NCBI RefSeq assembly: GCF_027853235.1
Contig: NZ_WKJG01000061.1
Location: forward strand, 90,143 to 154,142
Reading direction: 5' to 3'
Origin: Aliibacillus thermotolerans
Lineage (GTDB): Bacteria > Bacillota > Bacilli > Bacillales > Marinococcaceae
Length of the DNA: 64,000 bases
Below the pieces are notes generated by a model. That model was not told where the DNA came from and ran no database searches. It saw nothing but the letters and a program-made list of their open reading frames with translations. A program made the position numbers and the translations under genes. Shown here piece after piece: positions 37,867 through 50,132 of this stretch (the first letter of the stretch is position 1; each line of letters starts with the position of its first letter).

Positions 37867-38628
37867 TTATTGCCCTGTCCAAAATCCATTCGGATCAATA
37901 GAACGGATAACTTCTAGTTCTTCAGGCTTCGGTGGTGGTGTCTCTTCAAAATTAATAGCTGTTTTCACATCCCAACCTGTATTATCTTTTATTTCTTCCA
38001 AGGTCACTCCGGGATGAATACTTACTAGCTCTAATTCATTGTTTTTTCCAGGTCGCATCACCCCTAGAGTAGAGATTAAAGCACCAATTCCTCCCCGTGG
38101 AAGTCCTTGGTCTTTTCGCCATTCTCCACCTTCCCCTGCACCAGGAGACGTAATATAGTCCACTTTTTCTTTAAATCTTCTTTTCTCGTGGTTCATAATG
38201 ACGAGAAGACGTTTGGATAAAGAAGCGATATCAGCTGCCCCGCCGCTTCCTGGCAACTTAACGTTCGGCTGTTCATAATTTCCAATATATGACGTATTGA
38301 TGTTTCCAAATTTGTCAACTTCTGCCCCGCCAATAAAACCGCAATCGACATGACCACTCTGCATCAAGTACATCAAATGGTTTGTCGAAGTACACCATTG
38401 TGCCCCTTCCACATTGGGAGTATCTCCCATTGTATAGAGCAATTCGTTTGATGGGAAGTCTCTCACCACACCACATTCATAAAAGCCAACTGCTTCTGGT
38501 GCGTGAGTTTTTTTCGCAACGGCAAACGCAAGCATCGGAAGGCGCATTCCAACAAAGACTACTTCTTTGTCTTGAATTTCCCTAGCTGCTGCTACGACCA
38601 TAAGTTCACCCGTTGTATAATCCACCAT
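37867..38628 (-). CDS. CoA-transferase subunit B (glutaconate CoA-transferase/IpdB-like)
   Basis: 253 residues. Fold signatures are GMRLPMLAFAVAKKTHAP and FIGGAEVDKFGNIN, with a C-terminal region ending in IHPGVTLEEI. Glu51 in GFYECG is where I would expect the catalytic Glu of the glutaconate type (from memory), arguing for a true transferase over an IpdAB-type hydrolase. Follows subunit A by 12 bases. Confidence 0.8.
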   Translation of the reverse strand: MVDYTTGELMVVAAAREIQDKEVVFVGMRLPMLAFAVAKKTHAPEAVGFYECGVVRDFPSNELLYTMGDTPNVEGAQWCTSTNHLMYLMQSGHVDCGFIGGAEVDKFGNINTSYIGNYEQPNVKLPGSGGAADIASLSKRLLVIMNHEKRRFKEKVDYITSPGAGEGGEWRKDQGLPRGGIGALISTLGVMRPGKNNELELVSIHPGVTLEEIKDNTGWDVKTAINFEETPPPKPEELEVIRSIDPNGFWTGQ

Positions 38629-38640
38629 TTTTCCTCCTCT

Positions 38641-39555
38641 CTATTCCGCTGCGTAATTTACAGGTGCTGCGAAACGTTCATTTTTTATTTTCAAAGCTGC
38701 TATACGATCGTTCCCTACTTTTTCAAGATATTGTTCGTGGCTCTTTACTCCTGTCACATACTTGTCGAGCCAGCTTAAAAAGCCTTCGCGCGTTTTTGTT
38801 TCTTTGTGGTATGAATGGAAAAAGTCATGGTCCCGTTGATAATATCCTTGCACAGGTGACGGGTGGGCAAATGCAGGACAATGCACGACCGCTGTCGTTT
38901 TAAATCCTGGGAAAAGCACTCGATTCGGATCACTTTCGATTACCTCACCATCCACAATTTCTTCCGCGAGTAAAATGACTTTTTTACTTGCCATTGCTGC
39001 ATCTTGAGCGACCCCAATATTTCCCCACAGGTGCGCATTCCCTTGTTTATCCGCCCGCTGAACACCGAGCACTGTTACGTCTGGACGAAGTGCCGGTATA
39101 TAGACAAGCTTTTCTCCCTCGTATTCTTCTGTTTTCATCGTCTTATTACTATTTAAAATGTCTGTTCCTAATAAAGAACGCGAAGGAAGAAAGGGTACTC
39201 CCATCGCTCCTGCTAACAGGGCAAGCCCGATGGAAAAGTTACTATGGTCTTCCACTTCAATTCGAAAGGGAATTTCTTGTTCTACCGAACGCCGGTAGTT
39301 ATGACCAAGCCCTGCACTGACGTTGCCGGCCCACGCTGCCGTTAACTTTCTCACAGAGCCAGCACCAATTAACATGTCGATTAAAATATCAGAAATAGGC
39401 GCAATTAATTCCAAATCTTTCTTTTCTTGCCTGACGAGTTCATGAGCGGCAGCAAAAGGGATCATCGGCTCCAAACAAGCTCCCATGACTACGGAGTCGC
39501 CCGATTGAATATGTTCGTTTATTGCTTGTTCTAATGATTGTGTTTTATCTTCCAT
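38641..39555 (-). CDS. CoA-transferase subunit A (glutaconate CoA-transferase/IpdA-like)
   Basis: 304 residues. Class-I CoA-transferase alpha-type motifs are ELIAPISDILIDMLIGAG, AGAMGVPFLPSRSLLG and ADKQGNAHLWG. With the next gene it forms a heteromer that would move or hydrolyse CoA from an acyl-CoA in the catabolic route. The substrate is not predictable from sequence alone. Confidence 0.8.
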   Translation of the reverse strand: MEDKTQSLEQAINEHIQSGDSVVMGACLEPMIPFAAAHELVRQEKKDLELIAPISDILIDMLIGAGSVRKLTAAWAGNVSAGLGHNYRRSVEQEIPFRIEVEDHSNFSIGLALLAGAMGVPFLPSRSLLGTDILNSNKTMKTEEYEGEKLVYIPALRPDVTVLGVQRADKQGNAHLWGNIGVAQDAAMASKKVILLAEEIVDGEVIESDPNRVLFPGFKTTAVVHCPAFAHPSPVQGYYQRDHDFFHSYHKETKTREGFLSWLDKYVTGVKSHEQYLEKVGNDRIAALKIKNERFAAPVNYAAE

Positions 39556-39593
39556 AGCTACACCCCTCTCTACACTTAGGAAATGTTACTTTG

Positions 39594-39632
39594 AAAAGAA
39601 TGACGCTACCGGACATACCGATACCGCCATTC
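39594..39632 (-). terminator. hairpin between crotonase copy B and CoA-transferase
   Basis: Minus strand GAATGGCGGTA/TAGCGTCATTC stem with one mismatch followed by TTTTC. May reduce read-through into the CoA-transferase genes. Confidence 0.4.
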
Positions 39633-39644
39633 TGTTTCTGTTTT

Positions 39645-40439
39645 TTACTGTCCAGTCCATTGAGGCTCTCTTTTTTCAAGGAATGCGCTGAGACCTTCTT
39701 GAGCATCGTTTGAGCGGAACAGTAAGTTTTGTAGTTCCCCTTCATAGCGAATCGCTACGTTCAGCGGTATTTCTTTTCCGTTCATAATAGACAGTTTAAT
39801 GTTGGAAGCGGCATACGTTGCGCTATTCACAATATTTCTTGCGTATTCTAACGTCTTCTCACGCACTTCTTCTTGTGGAAATACGCGGTCTACTAAATGA
39901 ATCTCAAGCGCTTCTTGTGGTGTGAGCGTCTCCCCAGTAATATTTAAATCCAACGCTTTCGAATGCCCTACTTGACGAAGGAGACGCTGGGTTCCACCAG
40001 TACCCGCCAATACACCGAGGCTAATTTCCGGAAGACCAATTTTTCCAGCTTTGTCTCCCATGAAGCGAAGGTCACAACCGAGCGCCATTTCGAGGCCGCC
40101 ACCGACTGTGTGTCCTTCTAAACACGCAATCCAAATTTGTGGAGAACGCGCCATTTTATCTAACGTTTCATTACAGAATAAGCAAAACTGGGTTTTAAAA
40201 CGCGGATCCGAAGATTTCAAAAAGTTCACGTCTGCCCCTGCGGAGAAAAACTTCGGCATATCACTCATTAAAATCGCTACCTTGATATCACTGTCAAAAC
40301 GGATATCATCAATCGCGTCATTTAATTCTTTATAAAACGCTAAATCATAGGAATTCGACTTATTGACGTGAATATGCACCTCCGCAATTCCGTCTTGCTT
40401 TTTCAACGTTAAATTTTTCTTTTCAACTGCTGTCGACAT
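39645..40439 (-). CDS. enoyl-CoA hydratase/isomerase, copy B (near-identical duplicate)
   Basis: 264 residues from MSTAVEKKNLTLKK (40437-40439), with AAGGAGGT 7 bases upstream. The protein differs from copy A (28250-29047) in its first few residues and one internal residue. By eye about ten bases differ over roughly 780, most of them in the 3' half of the gene, while the 5' half is identical but for one base. This suggests recent duplication or ongoing gene conversion. It is the promoter-proximal gene of the cluster. Confidence 0.85.
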   Translation of the reverse strand: MSTAVEKKNLTLKKQDGIAEVHIHVNKSNSYDLAFYKELNDAIDDIRFDSDIKVAILMSDMPKFFSAGADVNFLKSSDPRFKTQFCLFCNETLDKMARSPQIWIACLEGHTVGGGLEMALGCDLRFMGDKAGKIGLPEISLGVLAGTGGTQRLLRQVGHSKALDLNITGETLTPQEALEIHLVDRVFPQEEVREKTLEYARNIVNSATYAASNIKLSIMNGKEIPLNVAIRYEGELQNLLFRSNDAQEGLSAFLEKREPQWTGQ

Positions 40440-40803
40440 AAAAACGACCTCCTTCAAGTGTTTACCTACTTTTAATTATGTTATTTTAACTTTCGCAACT
40501 AATTCATAATATAAATGGGATATGGGAATAATACAAATATTCAAATAGATTGTTTTTACAAGATAAGTTCATGATTTTGACAAAATACTCACTCATTCTC
40601 TTAATATATCCCTTTTTCATTTTTGAAATTTTTTTAAACCTTTTCTCGTTTCCCTTCACAAATATAGCATTTTCAACAACCATAAGAGGCTTCTAAAATT
40701 GTTTCAACATTTTATTATTTTCTTATTGACAGGAGGAAAGTTTCCATGTATTATCTTTAAATAACGATAGATAAAAAAACATATTAAAAAAGGGGGTTGT
40801 TTC
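40440..40803. other. divergent promoter region
   Basis: 364 AT-rich bases between crotonase copy B (minus) and the ferredoxin reductase (plus). No gene seen. It carries the reductase promoter at 40726-40754; the minus-strand promoter was not resolved. Confidence 0.55.
40726..40754 (+). promoter_or_regulatory. sigma-A promoter of the ferredoxin reductase gene
   Basis: TTGACA (40726-40731), 17-base spacer, TATTAT (40749-40754): near consensus. Confidence 0.8.
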
Positions 40804-42083
<1,280 letters not shown>

Positions 42084-42090
42084 CACGATG

Positions 42091-42136
42091 AAATAGGTCG
42101 CCTGGAGGATGATTGTTCCAGAGCGACCTATTTTTC
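42091..42136. terminator. bidirectional terminator between ferredoxin and livF
   Basis: Perfect AAATAGGTCGC/GCGACCTATTT stem with an inner CTGGA/TCCAG, T-rich on both sides. Shares its AAATAGGTC arm with a hairpin in the 26.2-kb repeat cluster. Confidence 0.85.
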
Positions 42137-42162
42137 TGAAAATATTTATTTTTCATGTACTT

Positions 42163-42855
42163 TTACGAACTTAACGCCAAGTGACGTTTTTGTATATCTT
42201 CATCAAACAAATCAGAAGCCCCTTCAAAGACGACTTGCCCTTTGTTTAAAATATAGACGTAATCAGCGATTTCCTTAGCCATTGCTAAATTTTGCTCCAC
42301 CAACAGCATGGTAAGCCCTGCTTGTTTCAACTGTTTAATAATGGTGCTTACTTCATTTACCATTAAAGGAGATAGTCCTTCGGAAGGCTCATCTAATAAC
42401 AAAAGTTTTGGGTTCGTCATTAACGCCCGACCAATCGAGAGCATTTGTTGTTCTCCTCCACTTAAATTTCCACCCATTGAATGTTGTCTTTCTCTCAGAC
42501 GAGGAAATAAGTGAAATATTTTTTCTATGTTCCATCCTCCTTCAGCTGATCGATAAGTAGTCATTAAATTTTCATAAACCGTAAGATCGGGAAAAATTCT
42601 TCTTCCTTGAGGAACCAATCCGACTCCTTCCTTTGAAATTTGGTAGCTCTTAGCAGAAATAATCTCTTTTCCATCCACTCGAATGGAACCTTCTCTTCGA
42701 GGAACCATCCCCATAATAGAATGAATGGTCGTCGTCTTTCCCATGCCGTTTCTCCCAAGCAATGCACATACAGTTCCTTCTTCTACTTCAAGGGATAGAT
42801 GATGTAAAATATGACTTTCCCCGTAATATGCATGAAGCTTGTTAATTTGAAGCAT
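42163..42855 (-). CDS. livF: Liv-type ABC transporter ATP-binding protein (LivF)
   Basis: 230 residues. Walker A GRNGMGKTT, signature LSGGEQQML, Walker B LLLLDEPSEGLSP. Belongs to the branched-chain amino-acid/aromatic-acid importer family (HAAT). Last gene of the liv operon. Confidence 0.9.
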   Translation of the reverse strand: MLQINKLHAYYGESHILHHLSLEVEEGTVCALLGRNGMGKTTTIHSIMGMVPRREGSIRVDGKEIISAKSYQISKEGVGLVPQGRRIFPDLTVYENLMTTYRSAEGGWNIEKIFHLFPRLRERQHSMGGNLSGGEQQMLSIGRALMTNPKLLLLDEPSEGLSPLMVNEVSTIIKQLKQAGLTMLLVEQNLAMAKEIADYVYILNKGQVVFEGASDLFDEDIQKRHLALSS

Positions 42856-42857
42856 GT

Positions 42858-43622
42858 TTAACTAACCCCCTTTTTCCCCATATAAATGTCATTTACTCTT
42901 GCATCATGACGAATCGTTTCCGGTGTATCGTCGTTCATAATATATCCTTCATGAAGCACAAGTATCCTCTCAGCTAAGCCAAATATGACATCTAAGTCAT
43001 GCTCCACAATCATGATTGTCAAATCTTTCGGTAAATCATCCAGGAGACGTACGATTTCATCCGTTTCAGTTTGAGACATCCCCGCTGTCGGTTCATCAAG
43101 CAAAAGTATCTCTGGATCTGTTGCGATTCCTAGCATAATTTCAATTTGACGCTGTTCCCCGTAAGAAAGATTTTTAACTATTTTATTTGACACTGGATAC
43201 AAGCCCCAAGTCTCTAACAACTCTTCCGCTTCTTCATAGAGAGCTTCATAATTTTTCTCATTGCGCACGCGAAACCACGTATTTTTTAAGCCATGTTTTC
43301 GTTGTAAGACGAGCAATAAATTATCTAAAACCGTTAGATTGTCTAATAAATTGTTTTTTTGAAACGTTCTTACAATCCCACGACGAGTTCTTTGATAATT
43401 CGGCTCGTCTGTCACATCTTTTCCTTGATAGGTAATCGTTCCTTGGGAGGGAGTTAAGTCACCAGTAAGTAAGTTGAAGAACGTTGTTTTTCCAGCGCCA
43501 TTCGGGCCGATAATACCGATTCTTTCTCCTGGTTGAACTTGAAAGGAAATATCCTTTAATATTTCCAACCCTCCAAATCGTTTATTAATGTGATTTACTT
43601 CTAATATCGACCGTGTGCTCAC
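42858..43622 (-). CDS. livG: Liv-type ABC transporter ATP-binding protein (LivG)
   Basis: 254 residues. Walker A GPNGAGKTT, signature LSYGEQRQIEI, Walker B ILLLDEPTAGMS; LivG-type C-terminus. Two bases separate it from livF. Confidence 0.9.
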   Translation of the reverse strand: MSTRSILEVNHINKRFGGLEILKDISFQVQPGERIGIIGPNGAGKTTFFNLLTGDLTPSQGTITYQGKDVTDEPNYQRTRRGIVRTFQKNNLLDNLTVLDNLLLVLQRKHGLKNTWFRVRNEKNYEALYEEAEELLETWGLYPVSNKIVKNLSYGEQRQIEIMLGIATDPEILLLDEPTAGMSQTETDEIVRLLDDLPKDLTIMIVEHDLDVIFGLAERILVLHEGYIMNDDTPETIRHDARVNDIYMGKKGVS

Positions 43623-43633
43623 ATCACTACCTC

Positions 43634-44611
43634 CTAAGACACTTTTTCCCTGTCAACTTTTTTCAGTTCCGGTTGAGGAATTTTTCCTTTTAACCATTTA
43701 CGTGTACTTCTTTGCCACACGCCGTAAATCCCTTCAGGAAGGAAAATGACAAAGAAGATAAAAATCACACCGAGCAGTAGCATCCACATATCCGTATACG
43801 TTGCAATCACTGTTTCGAGAATAACGATCAACGCAGCCCCTAAAACCGGACCGATCATTGTCCCAGCACCACCGATTAACACCATAATTAACACCGTTCC
43901 TGACATTGTCCAGTATACGTTTGTTGGAGCGATAAACCCGTTAAAATAGGTAAATAACACCCCGGATAATCCCCCTAATGTCCCGGAAATAACAAAGGCG
44001 ACATAGCGATAAATCTTGGTGTTATATCCCATCGATTTGAGACGCGTTTCATTCTCTTTAATTCCTACTAATACACGCCCAAATGGAGATTTCACGAAGA
44101 TACTTATGCCAGCATATAAGAGAAGGAAAAGAATAGCAGTAACATAAAACACCCAAACGATGTTAGACAGTTCCAAGCCGAGCAATGAAGGGGTTGGTAT
44201 CCCTGTCAAACCATTCGATCCACCTGTCCAAGTAGTGGACTGATAGATAAATGAATAAATCATTTGCGAAAAAGCGAGGGTTAACATTAAAAAATAAAAC
44301 CCATTTACTTTCATACAAAATATTCCTACAACAAGAGCAAGCATGAACGATACGAGTACCCCGCCAAGCAAGGTAGTGATGATTTCAGCCGACACATGTT
44401 GGCCAATTAATCCGGCAGCGTAAGCCCCTGCACCAAAAAAGGCAGCATGACCTAAAGAGACGAGACCTGTGTAGCCGACAAGAATATTTAAACTGAGAGC
44501 AAATATCGCCAAAATGAGAATTTCCGTTAACAAAGAAATATGAAAAGAAGCTAAGAAAAACGGTGCTGCTCCAAATAAAAGGACCGCAATTCCAAATTTC
44601 AGATAAGTCAT
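43634..44611 (-). CDS. livM: Liv-type ABC transporter permease (LivM)
   Basis: About 325 residues from MTYLKFGIAV (44609-44611), with AGGTGA upstream and an ATGA overlap with livH. Many membrane helices; family motifs are NILVGYTGLVSLGHAAFFGAGAY (in two parts) and the LPEGIYGVWQ end. Confidence 0.88.
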   Translation of the reverse strand: MTYLKFGIAVLLFGAAPFFLASFHISLLTEILILAIFALSLNILVGYTGLVSLGHAAFFGAGAYAAGLIGQHVSAEIITTLLGGVLVSFMLALVVGIFCMKVNGFYFLMLTLAFSQMIYSFIYQSTTWTGGSNGLTGIPTPSLLGLELSNIVWVFYVTAILFLLLYAGISIFVKSPFGRVLVGIKENETRLKSMGYNTKIYRYVAFVISGTLGGLSGVLFTYFNGFIAPTNVYWTMSGTVLIMVLIGGAGTMIGPVLGAALIVILETVIATYTDMWMLLLGVIFIFFVIFLPEGIYGVWQRSTRKWLKGKIPQPELKKVDREKVS

Positions 44612-45480
44612 CCTTCCGTCACCTGCTTTCCGAGTAAACCGTGAGGACGCCATATGAGAATAACCGCCATTAAAGCAAAAATGATAAACATGCTTATCTC
44701 AGGGACGAGGTAGCGCCCAAAAGTCTCCAAAACTCCGACAATAATGGCAGCTGTAAATGTTCCGGTAATGGATCCTAAGCCACCGATAACGAGAACAACT
44801 AACGCAAGAATTAACGTTTGGAACTCCATATCCGGATAAAGTCCTAAAATAGGAGCAGCAATCACTCCACCAAATCCAGCGAGAAACCCTCCTAACACAA
44901 ACACGACTGTGAAGACGAAACGAATATTCACTCCGAGAGCCCCAATCATTTCACTATCACTTAACCCTGCTCTAATAATCGCGCCCCATCTCGTCTTGTT
45001 TTGTATCCACCACAGACCGATAGCAAGGACTAGTCCCACTCCAATGACAATGAGACGATATAAAGGAAATGTTTGCCCTAAGATAGAAACAGAACCAGAA
45101 AAAAGGGACGGAACAGAAATAGATAACACATTCGCTCCCCATACTAATTTCGCTAAATCATGAAGAATATAAGCTAAACCAAAGGTTAATAATACCTGCG
45201 ACAAATGACCTAGCTTGTAAGTAGTATGGAGCAGTGTGCGCTCAATGATGAGCGCAAGCACTGCTACAGTAAGAGGAGCAATGATCAATGCAACCCAAAA
45301 ACTAAAGCCGAAAGAAACAGTAATGGAATAGGCGACATAAGCCCCCATCATGTACAGCGATCCGTGAGCAAGATTCAAAACTCCTAATATTCCGAATACT
45401 AACGCTAATCCACAAGTAATGACAAACAACAACATACCGTATGACAGCCCGTTAATGAATTGGGCAATAATCGTTTCTAT
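44608..45480 (-). CDS. livH: Liv-type ABC transporter permease (LivH), probable non-standard start
   Basis: About 290 residues with many membrane helices; motif NLAHGSLYMMGAYVAY and end IWRPHGLLGK are typical. The strongest ribosome site (GGAGGTGG, 45487-45493) is not followed by ATG, GTG or TTG at normal distance. The codon 8 bases downstream is ATA (45478-45480), exactly where relatives start (ETIIAQFINGLSYG). In-frame TTG at 45493-45495 and GTG at 45487-45489 overlap the ribosome site itself. Confidence 0.85.
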   Translation of the reverse strand: METIIAQFINGLSYGMLLFVITCGLALVFGILGVLNLAHGSLYMMGAYVAYSITVSFGFSFWVALIIAPLTVAVLALIIERTLLHTTYKLGHLSQVLLTFGLAYILHDLAKLVWGANVLSISVPSLFSGSVSILGQTFPLYRLIVIGVGLVLAIGLWWIQNKTRWGAIIRAGLSDSEMIGALGVNIRFVFTVVFVLGGFLAGFGGVIAAPILGLYPDMEFQTLILALVVLVIGGLGSITGTFTAAIIVGVLETFGRYLVPEISMFIIFALMAVILIWRPHGLLGKQVTEG

Positions 45481-45524
45481 GTTGTCCACCTCCAAATGAT
45501 TAGATTATTTTGATGTTTGGTAAG

Positions 45525-46775
45525 TTATTCACCAGGGTCTTGCACGTTTTCAATCGTTTCAATCATGCTATTTTCCGTGCGTTCTCCGTCCATGATGGTT
45601 TCAAGAATGTACATATTTTGAATGACGTGATGCGTGTCAGTGTCAAAAGAAAACGGTCCCCGTGGACTATCAAATGTTACTTGCGACATCACTTCAATGA
45701 CTTTATCTGGATCGGACACATCTCCATTTAATTCTTCAATCGTCTCCACTAAAATACGAGTAGCATCGTAACCTTCCAACGCTTCAATCGTTGGACGTCG
45801 ATCATAAGCTTCTTCATATGCTTCTCTAAATGCAATATTTTCTTCATTTTCTAAGTTGTAGTCCCAGAAGCTAGCAGCATAAACTCCTTCCGCAGCTTCT
45901 CCGATGGATTCCCTTAAGTCTTCCGAAACGAGCCATCCTGAACCAAGCAGTTCAAAATTTTCATGAAGCCCGTATTCATGAAACTGTTGGACAAAACGTA
46001 CCGCGTCGCTTCCTGCAAAAAAGGCGTAAACACCATCCGCATCAGCATCGGCAATTGTCGTTAAGTAAGAAGCGTAGTCGTTATTTTCAAGCGGTGGATA
46101 CACTTCTCCTATAATTTCTCCCCCCGCTTCGGTATAAGCGTCTTTAAAAGAAGCGGATACTTCTCGCCCAAAGGCATAATCCGCGGCAGCGATAAACATT
46201 TTATCCCCAATATTCTCGTAAGCCCATTCTCCCATCGCATTTCCGACTTGCCAGGAAGAAAAAGAAGAGCGCCAAATGTAATCGCTTCTTTCTGATCGAG
46301 TTAAATCGTCACCACCTGCATGAGAAGTTAAGAAAGGAAGTTGATTGGCATCTAGTTCATCTCGAATCGCATAAGCTACCGCCGTGCTAACAACTCCCGT
46401 TAATATGTCAATGTTGTCTTGATCCATTAATTTTCTCAATCTTCGCAGCGAGTTTTGTGGATCTGCTTCCGAATCTTCTTCAATCAATTCAATCGTTTTT
46501 CCCCCCGCAGTCCAATCGACACTGTCTAAGTATAACTTCATTCCATCTGATAGATCATTTCCTAATGTCGCATACACCCCTGAAAACGGATGAAGAGCTC
46601 CTATTTTAATGGAATCTTCCGAGGATTCACTATTCACTTCCCCTGAAGACCCCTCTGTCACTTCTTCACCATTTGCTGTCGTTCCCTCCGTATCTTGCAT
46701 GGCGCTATTTGTACAACCGGACAGAATAATCAGAATTGTTGCAAAAGAAAACACCCCAATTACAAACTTTCTCAT
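45525..46775 (-). CDS. livK: Liv-type substrate-binding lipoprotein (LivK)
   Basis: 416 residues. Lipoprotein signal with lipobox LSGC (Cys21), then an acidic linker and a periplasmic-binding-protein fold of the Leu/Ile/Val type (IGALHPFSGVYATLG). Very rich in Asp and Glu. First gene of the livKHMGF operon. Liv-type importers beside aromatic-CoA genes often import aromatic acids; that substrate is inferred here. Confidence 0.88.
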   Translation of the reverse strand: MRKFVIGVFSFATILIILSGCTNSAMQDTEGTTANGEEVTEGSSGEVNSESSEDSIKIGALHPFSGVYATLGNDLSDGMKLYLDSVDWTAGGKTIELIEEDSEADPQNSLRRLRKLMDQDNIDILTGVVSTAVAYAIRDELDANQLPFLTSHAGGDDLTRSERSDYIWRSSFSSWQVGNAMGEWAYENIGDKMFIAAADYAFGREVSASFKDAYTEAGGEIIGEVYPPLENNDYASYLTTIADADADGVYAFFAGSDAVRFVQQFHEYGLHENFELLGSGWLVSEDLRESIGEAAEGVYAASFWDYNLENEENIAFREAYEEAYDRRPTIEALEGYDATRILVETIEELNGDVSDPDKVIEVMSQVTFDSPRGPFSFDTDTHHVIQNMYILETIMDGERTENSMIETIENVQDPGE

Positions 46776-46814
46776 TCTTTCCCCCCCATTTTCATCTTCG
46801 TTTTACATAAAAAA

Positions 46815-46828
46815 AGTAACCGCTTTCA
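46815..46828. promoter_or_regulatory. possible cre (CcpA) site upstream of livK
   Basis: Minus strand TGAAAGCGGTTACT matches the cre consensus except for the last base. Confidence 0.4.
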
Positions 46829-47042
46829 ACCGCCTCCAGTAAGAACCGACACCTCCCTCGTTCATATTACTTAATATAGTAAACCGAACGAAGAAAAAAT
46901 ACAACCCTTTTTTATCTTTCGTCTATAAAACATTATATAATTAGCAACATTTTTATGAGTTCACCTATTAATATCGTTATTAACGCATATTTAAATGTAT
47001 GTTTTTTAAACTTTCGTTATAAATACTTAATTCAATGAAACT

Positions 47043-47086
47043 AAAAAAAGATCTTTCGTAAGTGCAGATACACTTACGAAAGATCT
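47043..47086 (-). terminator. groEL terminator
   Basis: Perfect 15-bp stem GATCTTTCGTAAGTG/CACTTACGAAAGATC with a 6-base loop and seven T residues on the minus strand. Confidence 0.93.
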
Positions 47087-47112
47087 CGGAAATATTACAA
47101 CTTGTAGGAGGA

Positions 47113-48768
<1,656 letters not shown>

Positions 48769-48814
48769 CTAATTAATTTTTATGTAGGGGTGTCCCCTTA
48801 TTTTTCATTACTTC

Positions 48815-49099
48815 TTAACCAATGATTGCAAGCACGTCGCTTTCACGAAGAATTAAATAATCTTTTCCTTCGTACTTTATTTCTGTTCCTGCATATTTTG
48901 AAAAAATGACAGAATCTCCTTCTTTTACTTCTGGAGCAATGCGCTCACCGTTGTCAGTGACACGACCATCACCAACTGCCACTACTTTCCCTTCTTGTGG
49001 CTTTTCTTGTGCGCTGTCCGGAAGCACGATTCCGCTTTTTGTTTTTTCTTCTGATTCCACTTGCTCAATGACAAGTCGATCTCCAAGAGGCTTTAACAA
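48815..49099 (-). CDS. groS: co-chaperonin GroES
   Basis: 94 residues. The start is the TTG at 49097-49099 ([13 protein letters not shown], the canonical GroES N-terminus), with AAGGAGGG 8 bases upstream. A GTG three codons earlier overlaps the ribosome site. Mobile-loop region [11 protein letters not shown] is present. Confidence 0.96.
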   Translation of the reverse strand: MLKPLGDRLVIEQVESEEKTKSGIVLPDSAQEKPQEGKVVAVGDGRVTDNGERIAPEVKEGDSVIFSKYAGTEIKYEGKDYLILRESDVLAIIG

Positions 49100-49159
49100 G
49101 ATAAACACCCTCCTTTAATATTTTCGGTAGCTATATTGTACCGATATGTTTCATGATTA

Positions 49160-49186
49160 TTAGCACTCATAACTGCTGAGTGCTAA
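49160..49186. promoter_or_regulatory. CIRCE operator (HrcA site)
   Basis: Perfect TTAGCACTC-N9-GAGTGCTAA, the HrcA binding site, just downstream of the groES promoter. Confidence 0.98.
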
Positions 49187-49197
49187 CGCCAATTATT

Positions 49198-49226
49198 ATA
49201 ATAATCATTTCTTTTTCATTTTGCAA
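49198..49226 (-). promoter_or_regulatory. groES promoter (sigma-A)
   Basis: Minus-strand TTGCAA (49221-49226), 17-base spacer, TATTAT (49198-49203), immediately upstream of CIRCE. Confidence 0.75.
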
Positions 49227-49409
49227 GCCTTAACATCATAATTTTTTATAGGAATAGAAAATGAACTTGAATCAATAGAAAAAAATGTGTCACTTTCTGT
49301 TCTTTTGAAGAAAAATTGGACTTGTCACTTTTTGTATTATTCCTTCCTAACAGTGAAAATAGTGTTATGTTACAATACGGTCATATGGATTTGATAGGAG
49401 TGGACGATA

Positions 49410-50132
49410 GTGAACAAACGTTATTGGGCAATTTTGATCGTATATATTTTCATGCATTTATCAAGTCTTGTAGGCATCCCTATCCTTGTGGGTCAAGGAG
49501 TCAATCTCTATGAAAGCTTTATTTATTGGAGCATGGGAAGCTTTGTCGTTGCATTACTAATTATCTTGTTTCTCCTGATTCCGGAACGAACAGAACGTCG
49601 CCTTCATCCCCGCTTACGAAAAACAACTGTTTCTCACGCGATGAAATGGGCAATAATCGGTGTTTTTCTCGCATTTGTCGCTCAATTCTTTGCCATTTTC
49701 ATTGAAACAGAACTTTTAGGAATTGAACCTGGGTCAGAAAACACCCAAGAAATTATTCGTATGATTGAAGTTCTCCCTATTTTTGCGATCATCGTGGCAA
49801 TGGTAGGACCGGTACTGGAAGAAATTGTGTTTCGAAAGATTATCTTTGGCGCACTTTATAAAAAATTTAACTTTTTTCTTTCTGCACTGCTCAGCGCTGT
49901 CATCTTTGCCGTCGTTCATTTTGATTTTACACATATTCTCATTTATACGGCAGTTGGGTTTGTGTTTTCGTTGTTGTATGTAAAAACAGGGCGGATCATT
50001 GTCCCAATTATCGCTCATGTGGCGATGAATGGATATGCTGTTCTTGTCCAAGTACTACTTGTTGATTATTTAGAAGATATTCAAAAAGAACTAGAACAGT
50101 TGCAATTCATTCTAGGAGGATTATTGCTATGA
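49410..50132 (+). CDS. ydiL: CPBP-family intramembrane metalloprotease (YdiL)
   Basis: 240 residues with several membrane helices. The Abi/CPBP active-site motifs are VLEEIVFRK (EExxxR), FAVVHFD and HVAMN. Next to groES, as in B. subtilis. Members process membrane proteins or bacteriocin-related factors; the substrate is unknown. Confidence 0.88.
   Translation: MNKRYWAILIVYIFMHLSSLVGIPILVGQGVNLYESFIYWSMGSFVVALLIILFLLIPERTERRLHPRLRKTTVSHAMKWAIIGVFLAFVAQFFAIFIETELLGIEPGSENTQEIIRMIEVLPIFAIIVAMVGPVLEEIVFRKIIFGALYKKFNFFLSALLSAVIFAVVHFDFTHILIYTAVGFVFSLLYVKTGRIIVPIIAHVAMNGYAVLVQVLLVDYLEDIQKELEQLQFILGGLLL

Larger units (their letters stand above)
46776..47112. other. upstream region of livK and 3' region of groEL
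   Basis: 337 bases without a gene. Contains a cre-like site (46815-46828) upstream of livK and the groEL terminator (47043-47086); the rest is AT-rich. Confidence 0.5.
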
